A model generated the notes under the pieces. That model made no database searches. It was given only the letters and a program-made list of their open reading frames with translations, and was not told the origin of the DNA. Source: Chloroflexi bacterium RBG_16_56_11 (GTDB lineage Bacteria > Chloroflexota > Dehalococcoidia > Dehalococcoidales > RBG-16-60-22). From it: a stretch of 5,390 bases of DNA. The stretch is from NCBI GenBank assembly GCA_001796865.1, contig MGNQ01000042.1:29601-34990 (forward strand), in the 5' to 3' direction. A program made the translations under genes and the position numbers. Shown piece by piece: positions 1-4,500 of this stretch (within the stretch, counting starts at the first letter, position 1; each line of letters starts with the position of its first letter).

Positions 1-651
1 TGGAGCAAAGATTTTCGGGTCGCGGTCAAGGCAGGCGACCTGTTAGGTACTGCCGGCGGCAACCCCGGCCAGTGGGCGCTGGACCTGGGTGTCTACGACC
101 TGCGTCACCGACCGGAGATGGTCGCCGCGCCGGGCCGCTGGGAACAATCGTGGTACCTTCAGGCCGTCTGCCCCCTCGGTCTCTATGCCCCGGGTCCCGT
201 GCTCGATAGCCTGGTAGCGCTCGTCAAACGGGACAGGGTGGAGGGCGAAGGGCTGCCCTGCGGCGCGGTGATGCAGGATATGCCGGGCACGGCGGCGGGA
301 GTCTGGTTCCTGGAAGGCACGGTGTCAACGTACCCTGAAGACCCTCACCTGGCCCTCGTCCATTCCAACATCCATCTGGCCAACGCCGTGCTATCGGCGG
401 GTAACTCCATACCGGGTCTCCGGAGCGCCGCCTACGAGTTCGTTCCGGAGAAGTCGGGCTTCCTGAACCGGGATTTCAAGGATGTCACTCCGGACGGAGA
501 GATTTACGGGTATCGGGTCGCCGCATTTCAAGGTACTATCATTCTTTCGATGCCCGATGCCGATACGCTTTTTATCGAGGCTATCAGCGGGGCCGGGGTA
601 GACCCCTCGGGCTGGTCGCTCACCGCTGGTAAAGTAACCTTCAAGAGGTGA
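1..651 (+). CDS. Uncharacterised protein with degenerate M23-like N-terminal segment, 5' partial
   Basis: The reading frame is open from the first base of the window to a TGA at 649-651, so this is the last 216 residues of a longer protein. An internal ATG at 118 is unlikely to be the start because coding continues smoothly upstream. Visible residues 9-33 (VKAGDLLGTAGG, then WALDLGVYD) resemble the end of an M23/LytM peptidase beta-barrel, where a G-D-x-x-G turn is followed by a strand carrying the zinc-binding HxH. Here the HxH position reads roughly ALDL, so metal-dependent peptidase activity is not expected from this part. The rest (about 80-216) is rich in beta-type sequence, with blocks such as GVWFLEGT, LALVHSNIH and DGEIYGYRV, and ends with an IEAISGAG segment. 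No transmembrane segment is visible; a signal peptide, if any, would lie outside the window. I do not recognise a named family. The M23 resemblance is inference from a short motif, and the function is unknown. It is codirectional with rph, but rph has its own promoter. Confidence 0.72.
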   Translation, partial: WSKDFRVAVKAGDLLGTAGGNPGQWALDLGVYDLRHRPEMVAAPGRWEQSWYLQAVCPLGLYAPGPVLDSLVALVKRDRVEGEGLPCGAVMQDMPGTAAGVWFLEGTVSTYPEDPHLALVHSNIHLANAVLSAGNSIPGLRSAAYEFVPEKSGFLNRDFKDVTPDGEIYGYRVAAFQGTIILSMPDADTLFIEAISGAGVDPSGWSLTAGKVTFKR

Positions 652-658
652 ACTTTTT
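631..658 (+). terminator. Weak candidate terminator hairpin after the left-edge gene
   Basis: AAAGT (631-635) pairs with ACTTT (652-656) and ACCT (637-640) with AGGT (646-649). They enclose a 5-base loop with a small internal loop, and the T-run extends to 658. It overlaps the stop codon of the upstream gene and abuts the -35 box of the rph promoter. The stem is A+T rich and interrupted, so termination strength is doubtful. Confidence 0.25.
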
Positions 659-685
659 GCCATTCCCTGCCCTGAGTGCTATACT
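657..685 (+). promoter_or_regulatory. Sigma70-type promoter of rph
   Basis: TTGCCA (657-662) is separated by exactly 17 bases from TATACT (680-685), and TGC directly before the -10 gives an extended -10 element. A start near base 692 would leave a leader of about 26 bases before the rph GTG. That leader contains GGAG at 707-710, seven bases from the start codon. Position, spacing and the downstream gene all agree; transcription itself is inferred. Confidence 0.7.
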
Positions 686-717
686 CTGACATATTCGGAG
701 ACGATTGGAGATTGTGA

Positions 718-1443
718 GTGAAAAGAATCGATGGGCGTAACTATGATGAGCTACGGCCGATTAAGATTGTCCCGGGCTACCAGAGCTTTGCCGAGGGCTC
801 GGTGATGATAAAGCTGGGTAAGACCCATGTCCTCTGCTCGGTGAGCGTCGAGGAAAGGGTGCCGCCGTTCCTCAAGGGGAGCGGCACCGGCTGGATAACG
901 GCCGAGTACGCCATGCTGCCGCGGGCGACGGTGACGCGCTCCCAGCGCGAGTCCGCCTCGGGGAGGGTGCCGGGGCGAAACCAGGAAATCCAGCGTCTCA
1001 TCGGGCGCTCCCTGCGGGCCGTGGCCGACCTGGCGGCGCTGGGGGAAAGGACTCTCATCGTCGACTGCGATGTCATCCAGGCAGATGGCGGCACGCGGAC
1101 GGCGTCGATTACCGGGGCTTACGTCGCTTTACACCTGGCCGCCGAGAAGCTGATGAACATGGGGATGATATCGTCGATACCGCTGAAAAGCTCCGTAGCG
1201 GCGACCAGCGTGGGCATCGTAAACGGGTATATGAACCTCGACCTCTGCTACGATGAGGATGCCCAGGCGGCGGTGGACTTCAACGTGGTGATGACCGGTC
1301 GCGGTGAATACGTCGAAGTGCAGGGCACCGCCGAGGGTAAGCCATTCACCAAGCAGGCTATAGATGATTTGCTTTCCCTGGCCGAAAAGGGCATCCGGCA
1401 GCTTTTCAACGTGCAGCAGGGTGCGCTAAAGGGCGGGAAATAG
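718..1443 (+). CDS. rph: Ribonuclease PH
   Basis: RNase PH is a phosphate-dependent 3'-5' exoribonuclease that trims nucleotides after the CCA end of tRNA precursors and works as a hexamer in the cytoplasm. The protein has 241 residues, close to the usual length of about 240. Family landmarks are in order: GWITAEYAMLPRAT (58-71), GRNQEIQRLIGRSLRA (86-101), DCDVIQADGGTRTASITGAY (116-135), SVGIVNG (164-170), YDEDAQAAVDFNVVMTG (178-194) and VEVQGTAEGKPF (199-210). Arg87 and Arg127 match the phosphate-binding arginines, and Asp181 and Asp187 the catalytic acidic pair. The start is the GTG at 718, chosen because GGAG lies seven bases upstream and the product then begins in the typical way (KRIDGRNYDELRP). 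A GTG at 714 is out of frame. The usual family motif reads GRTQEIQRLIGR; Asn replaces Thr88 here, which should be tolerated. A clear promoter lies directly upstream, so rph is probably transcribed on its own and ends at the hairpin facing the convergent SDR gene. Confidence 0.97.
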   Translation: MKRIDGRNYDELRPIKIVPGYQSFAEGSVMIKLGKTHVLCSVSVEERVPPFLKGSGTGWITAEYAMLPRATVTRSQRESASGRVPGRNQEIQRLIGRSLRAVADLAALGERTLIVDCDVIQADGGTRTASITGAYVALHLAAEKLMNMGMISSIPLKSSVAATSVGIVNGYMNLDLCYDEDAQAAVDFNVVMTGRGEYVEVQGTAEGKPFTKQAIDDLLSLAEKGIRQLFNVQQGALKGGK

Positions 1444-1460
1444 ACTGTTTCACGTCCAGT

Positions 1461-1478
1461 TTGCCGCCGGGGCGGCAA
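1461..1478. terminator. Palindromic hairpin between convergent genes
   Basis: TTGCCGC (1461-1467) and GCGGCAA (1472-1478) form a perfect 7-bp stem around CGGG; the palindrome can be extended to 8 bp with a 2-base centre. It sits in the 45-base gap between the rph stop and the stop of the convergent SDR gene, where a bidirectional terminator is expected. Neither side has a good T-tract, so intrinsic termination is uncertain; the hairpin may mainly protect the 3' ends. Confidence 0.5.
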
Positions 1479-1488
1479 TAATTCCACC

Positions 1489-2388
1489 TTATTTCTTCGG
1501 TGGTTCCGTATTGAGCTCGAAGGGAAGGACGTTAGGGAAATCCTCGCGGGATTTGCCCCTGGTCAGCGTCTCAGGAATAATCCGGGCGAGCTCTTCCGGG
1601 GTCCAGTGCCCGTCTCTCCAGAGGACCTGCTTCACGGGTGGCGGCTCCTCGAATATTCCTATGTGTCCGTTGTAGACTTCGAAGACGCATCCATTGATAT
1701 GTTCGGCCATCTCGCTGGCCAGGTAAACGACCAGGACGGACACATCTTCGGGCTGGAGGGCCTCGAACTCCCGGATTTTTACCCTGGCGCCGCGCCAGGC
1801 GGCTATCGGCCGGATGACATTGCAGGTCACGCCGTACTTGCCCATGTCCCGCGCCACCGACCGCGAGAAACCCGTTATCCCTTCCTTGGCCGCGGCATAG
1901 GTCGCCAGGCTCGCTTGCCCCATTCCGTTATGGGACGAGGTGTTGATAATCCTGCCGTAGCCCTGCTCTTTCATAATGACCGCGGCATCCCGGGTGCAAT
2001 AGAAGGTGCCGTAAAGATGGGTCTTTATCATGGCGTCCCAGTCGTCCGCGGGGATCTCATAGACCACGTTCCCGAGGACTATCCCGGCGTTGTTCACGAG
2101 AATATCGAGTCGACCGAAACTGTCTACGGCGCTGCGAATAATCTTTTTCGCTCCCGACTCAGTGGCCACGGTGTCATAATTAGCCACCGCGGTGCCGCCG
2201 CTTTTATTGATCATCGCTGCGACAAGGTCGGCGGGATTTCGCGATGTTCCTTTCCCGTCAAAAGAGGTCCCGATATCGTTAACGACCACGCGGGCGCCCT
2301 GGTCGGCCATCGCGATGGCGTGGGCCCTGCCGAGTCCGCTGCCCGCCCCGGTTATAATAGCCACCCTGTCTTTCAACATGTTTCCCAT
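1489..2388 (-). CDS. Short-chain dehydrogenase/reductase, MFE-2 (hydroxyacyl-CoA dehydrogenase)-like
   Basis: This is a cytoplasmic NAD(P)-dependent oxidoreductase with a Rossmann fold. The cofactor motif TGAGSGLG is at 13-20, followed by VVVNDIG (34-40), whose Asp39 suggests NAD preference. NNAG is at 99-102. The catalytic centre is Ser151/Ser152 in NTSSHNG with Tyr164 and Lys168 (YAAAK). The central helix reads THLYGTF, with His124 where most SDRs have Asn; this, NDIG, and the late segment PEDVSVLVVYLAS...FEVYNGHIG resemble the dehydrogenase part of peroxisomal multifunctional enzyme type 2. A (3R)-hydroxyacyl-CoA or related hydroxy substrate is therefore plausible, but specificity is inferred. 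About 50 residues beyond the SDR core (PVKQVLWRDGHWTPEELARI...) form a tail like that of MFE-2 relatives. The start is uncertain: ATG at 2388 has GGGGG five bases upstream, while Met4 (ATG at 2379) also gives a typical N-terminus (MLKDRVAIITGAG). It follows proA by 41 bases and may be cotranscribed with it; no link to proline metabolism is evident. Confidence 0.88.
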   Translation of the reverse strand: MGNMLKDRVAIITGAGSGLGRAHAIAMADQGARVVVNDIGTSFDGKGTSRNPADLVAAMINKSGGTAVANYDTVATESGAKKIIRSAVDSFGRLDILVNNAGIVLGNVVYEIPADDWDAMIKTHLYGTFYCTRDAAVIMKEQGYGRIINTSSHNGMGQASLATYAAAKEGITGFSRSVARDMGKYGVTCNVIRPIAAWRGARVKIREFEALQPEDVSVLVVYLASEMAEHINGCVFEVYNGHIGIFEEPPPVKQVLWRDGHWTPEELARIIPETLTRGKSREDFPNVLPFELNTEPPKK

Positions 2389-2429
2389 CAGCGCCCCCGA
2401 TTATCCTTTAATATTCGCCTGGTGCTTTT

Positions 2430-3713
2430 TTACGGCCTCACCTGGCCGCTCCCGAGGATAACCCATTTATAGGTCGTCAGCTCTTTGAGCCCGAGCGGGC
2501 CACGGGCGTGCAGCTTCTGCGTGCTGATGCCCACCTCCGCCCCCAGCCCGAACTGCCCGCCGTCGGTGAAGCGGGTGCTGGCGTTGACGTAGACGCAGGC
2601 GGCGTCCACCTCGTTGAGGAAGCGCATGGCCGCCGAGTAGTCCTCGGTGACGATGGCCTCGGAGTGCCCCGAGCCGTATTTTTCGATATGCCCCAGCGCC
2701 TCATCCAGTGAGTCGACGACCTTGATAGCGGCGATTAATGCCAAGAACTCTTTGCCCCAGTCCTCAGCTACCGCAGGAACGAGCTTCAGCGATTTGTTCG
2801 ATTTAAGTATGGTCATCGCCCGTTTGTCGCAGTGCAGCTCGACTTTAGCTTTATCGAGCTCGGCGGCCATTTTCGGCAGAAAGCTCTTCGCGATACCGGC
2901 GTGGACGAGCACCGTGTCCAGGGCGTTGCAGACCGTGCATCGCTGCACCTTGGCGTTGTTGACGATGGCCACGGCCTCATCGATATCGGCCATTTTATCG
3001 ACGTAGGTATGGCAGACGCCGATGCCTCCGGTGACCACGGCCATGGTGGCGTTCTCTTTGACGGAGTTTATCAGCCCAGCCCCGCCCCGGGGTATGACCA
3101 GGTCGATGACATCGTTCATCCTGAGCAGGCTATTGACCAGGGCGCGGTCGGTGTTATCGATGAACTGGACGCAGTCCTCGGGCATGCCGGCCCGGTCGCA
3201 GGCGTCCCGGATGACCCCGACGATGGCGGTGTTGGAGTGGATGGTCTCCTTGCCGCCACGCAGGATGATGGCGTTGCCGGACATCAGGCAGAGGGCGGCG
3301 ATGTCCACGGTGACGTTGGGGCGGCTCTCGTAGATGGCGGCGATGACTCCCAGCGGCACTCGCTTTTTCCCGATTTGCAGTCCGTTGGGCATGGTGCGCA
3401 TCTCGAAGGTCTCGCCGACGGGGTCGGGTAGAGTTGCGACGGCGCGCGTATCCGCGGCGATGCCTTCAAGACGTTTCTCGTCCAGCATCAGGCGGTCGAG
3501 CAGGGCGGCACCCATACTGGAGGCCTTGGCCGCAGCGTAGTCCTTTTTATTGGCGGCGAGTATTTCGCCCCTTCTGGTAAGAAGGTCGCTGGCTATATTG
3601 AGCAGAGCATTATTTTTTATGTCCGTGGAGATATAGGCCAGCCGGTGTGAGGCTGCTTTAGCGGCTTGGCCTTTGACTTTAAGTTGCTTCAGAGATGAGT
3701 CCATTTTATTCAT
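2430..3713 (-). CDS. proA: Gamma-glutamyl phosphate reductase (glutamate-5-semialdehyde dehydrogenase)
   Basis: ProA reduces gamma-glutamyl phosphate to glutamate 5-semialdehyde with NADPH, the second step of proline synthesis from glutamate; the product cyclises spontaneously. The protein has 427 residues, close to the usual 415-425, and belongs to the aldehyde dehydrogenase superfamily. Characteristic segments are PLGVIAAIYESRPNVTVDIA (120-139), SGNAIILRGGKE (145-156), VIPRGGAGLI (206-215), VCNALDT (261-267) with catalytic Cys262, and DGGQFGLGAEVGISTQKLHA (384-403) followed by LGLKELTTYKW (407-417). Cys259 stands three residues before the catalytic cysteine, where Pro is common (QRPSVCN), making a CTVC pattern. 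The start at 3713 overlaps the end of the broken hicA frame by eight bases; Met4 (3704) is an alternative, and neither has a strong Shine-Dalgarno. It is codirectional with proB but separated from it by a small ORF and the hicBA module. Transcription probably reads through from proB or from the hicB promoter. Confidence 0.97.
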   Translation of the reverse strand: MNKMDSSLKQLKVKGQAAKAASHRLAYISTDIKNNALLNIASDLLTRRGEILAANKKDYAAAKASSMGAALLDRLMLDEKRLEGIAADTRAVATLPDPVGETFEMRTMPNGLQIGKKRVPLGVIAAIYESRPNVTVDIAALCLMSGNAIILRGGKETIHSNTAIVGVIRDACDRAGMPEDCVQFIDNTDRALVNSLLRMNDVIDLVIPRGGAGLINSVKENATMAVVTGGIGVCHTYVDKMADIDEAVAIVNNAKVQRCTVCNALDTVLVHAGIAKSFLPKMAAELDKAKVELHCDKRAMTILKSNKSLKLVPAVAEDWGKEFLALIAAIKVVDSLDEALGHIEKYGSGHSEAIVTEDYSAAMRFLNEVDAACVYVNASTRFTDGGQFGLGAEVGISTQKLHARGPLGLKELTTYKWVILGSGQVRP

Positions 3714-3947
3714 TTAATTTACGACCTATTGCTTTTAGAAAATTATCCTCATCTATATCCAGCTGTTTCAGAATGTCCGAAAGCAAGTAAGGGCTGATGG
3801 TCTTTGTCGGATGAACCGGTAACGGAGCTCTGCGGCAATCGTTATGATGGAATATGGCGTAACTACCTTTTACCTGACTTTCTCAAATCCGAGTGCCCGA
3901 AGCCCGTTAACTACTTCCCTGACTCTCAGGGAAGGTAATTTCGTCAT
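3706..3947 (-). pseudogene. hicA: HicA-family mRNA interferase toxin, frameshifted
   Basis: HicA toxins are small double-stranded-RNA-binding-fold mRNA interferases neutralised by HicB. The ATG at 3947-3945 overlaps the hicB TGA as ATGA. The first frame encodes 25 residues (MTKLPSLRVREVVNGLRALG, then FEKVR) and hits TAA at 3872-3870. Coding resumes in another frame from 3870 with KGSYAIFHHNDCRRAPLPVH, then PTKTISPYLLSDILKQLDID, ending at TAA 3708-3706. Together the two pieces give about 80 residues with a full HicA layout: LPSL..REVV, G-F, a K-G-S segment, RR..PLPVH, and the C-terminal helix SDILKQLDI. Joining them needs one added base before the stop (for example a third G in the AGG at 3875-3873) or a -1 ribosomal shift. 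The GSH motif that usually holds the functional His reads GSY here. Base composition is lower in G+C than in proA (about 37% over 3721-3780). The product is most likely inactive; a sequencing or assembly indel would explain the frameshift but not the Tyr. Confidence 0.85.
3914..3934. repeat. Perfect 9-bp inverted repeat inside the hicA 5' region
   Basis: CTTCCCTGA (3914-3922) and TCAGGGAAG (3926-3934) are exact inverted copies around a three-base centre. In the hicA message the hairpin begins 11 bases after the hicA start codon. With a one-base bulge, a further three base pairs can form. It could fold in the RNA and damp toxin translation, or serve as a protein-binding palindrome. The repeat is directly visible; its function is inference. 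Confidence 0.6.
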
Positions 3948-4156
3948 ATGGCAACAGTAACCTTTTTGGCTTCTATCTCCCGCGGTATTTCTTCACCCCG
4001 CTCTTTACGATACTCGATACAGAGTTCGAGTACTTCCTTGATATTGGCCAGGCACTCCTCATAGGTCTTGCCCTGGGCGTGAGCCTCGGGAATCAGGGGA
4101 CAACTGGCGATATAGAAGCCATCGGGCGCCTTTCTTATGATGACGGTATATTCCAT
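3944..4156 (-). CDS. hicB: HicB-family antitoxin, short form
   Basis: HicB antitoxins bind and block the HicA mRNA interferase. With the start at 4156 the protein has 70 residues. The partial RNase H-like fold is seen as EYTVIIRKAPDGFYIASCP (2-20), LIPEAHAQGKTYEECLANIK (21-40), then helix EVLELCIEYRKER (41-53) and a short tail ending KKVTVAI. This matches the usual HicB pattern of beta strand, D-G-x-Y/F, (P)xxPxxxxQGKT, and helix with L-x-NIKE. I chose ATG 4156 over ATG 4174 because AAGGAG lies five bases upstream, and because the -10 box at 4175-4180 would place the earlier ATG upstream of the transcript start. There is no C-terminal helix-turn-helix or ribbon-helix-helix domain, so autoregulation by DNA binding is not expected from this protein alone. 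The stop overlaps the hicA start (ATGA), the usual coupled arrangement. As hicA is broken, this may be an orphan antitoxin. Confidence 0.88.
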   Translation of the reverse strand: MEYTVIIRKAPDGFYIASCPLIPEAHAQGKTYEECLANIKEVLELCIEYRKERGEEIPREIEAKKVTVAI

Positions 4157-4161
4157 CCACT

Positions 4162-4167
4162 CTCCTT
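4162..4167 (-). promoter_or_regulatory. Ribosome binding site of hicB
   Basis: AAGGAG stands five bases before ATG 4156. It decides between this start and an in-frame ATG at 4174, for which no ribosome binding site fits the predicted transcript. Confidence 0.75.
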
Positions 4168-4174
4168 GCCGCAT

Positions 4175-4183
4175 ATTATAGCA
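4175..4183 (-). promoter_or_regulatory. Extended -10 promoter of hicB
   Basis: A consensus TATAAT (4180-4175) is preceded by TGC (4183-4181), an extended -10 element. No good -35 hexamer is seen at 16-18 bases upstream, which is acceptable for this promoter class. The start would fall near 4168, giving a leader of about 12 bases that holds just the hicB Shine-Dalgarno. It could also supply transcription for proA. Confidence 0.6.
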
Positions 4184-4233
4184 TAACTGGCGGCGCTCTA
4201 TTCGATTGGTTCTCTTCCTCCGATACTCATTTA

Positions 4234-4500
4234 TTACTCAAACTTGCCGCTACCGGTGAAATGGTAGACGTAGTGTGGCGGCAGGCTCGTCACCGCCCGG
4301 TTGACCCTCTTCCTCAGCGAGCATTTACAGCGGCGGCCGTCCTCGAGCTCCAACAGGTATCCGCCGCCATCGTCGATATGTACGTAGTCGACCGGCGTGA
4401 GTTCTCCCCAGAAGCTGTGGTCCGACTCCTGTTGAAACTGGTAGCTGACTTGGCAGATTAGTTGTTCGTCACGGGACTGTAGCAGTTTGCCTGTGGCCAC
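4234..4500 (-). CDS. Small uncharacterised protein, 88 aa, coupled to proB
   Basis: I do not recognise this family. The case for a real gene is strong: a GTG start at 4500 with GGAGG six bases upstream (4511-4507), a start lying inside the proB coding end (32-base overlap), and two tandem TAA stops (4236-4231). The protein has no signal peptide and no membrane segment. It looks beta-rich, with QLICQVSYQFQQES (13-26), SFWGELTPVDYVHID (29-43) and GYLLELEDGRRCKC (47-60), followed by a basic stretch SLRKRVNR (61-68) and SLPPHYVYHFTGSGKF. The strand pattern with an LEDGRR turn could suit a small beta-barrel, possibly nucleic-acid or ligand binding, but that is speculation. The overlap with proB implies translational coupling. 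A role in proline metabolism is possible but not shown by any motif. Confidence 0.72.
   Translation of the reverse strand: MATGKLLQSRDEQLICQVSYQFQQESDHSFWGELTPVDYVHIDDGGGYLLELEDGRRCKCSLRKRVNRAVTSLPPHYVYHFTGSGKFE

Noticed and set aside
118..651. ATG 118 as a true start of the left-edge gene
   Set aside because: The frame is open to base 1 with protein-like sequence and no Shine-Dalgarno precedes 118; the gene is cut by the window edge.
1606..2472. Long + strand open frame of 288 codons antisense to the SDR gene
   Set aside because: It is the mirror of a well-supported SDR gene with all motifs; the translation has no recognisable domain and no ribosome binding site, as is common in G+C-rich coding DNA.
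2832..3431. Open + strand frame of 199 codons antisense to proA
   Set aside because: Low-complexity Gly/Asp/Val-rich translation, fully covered by proA on the other strand.
3730..3765. Possible proA promoter with GATAAT in the hicA 3' end
   Set aside because: No acceptable -35 at 16-18 bases and no extended -10; the match is expected by chance in this A+T-rich stretch.
4157..4174. HicB start at the upstream ATG 4174
   Set aside because: It lies next to the -10 box, ahead of the predicted transcript start, has no ribosome binding site there, and adds six residues (MRQGEW) not typical of the family.
4175..4186. TTAT/ATAA inverted repeat over the hicB -10 as a HicB operator
   Set aside because: The arms are only four bases, and this short HicB has no visible DNA-binding domain.
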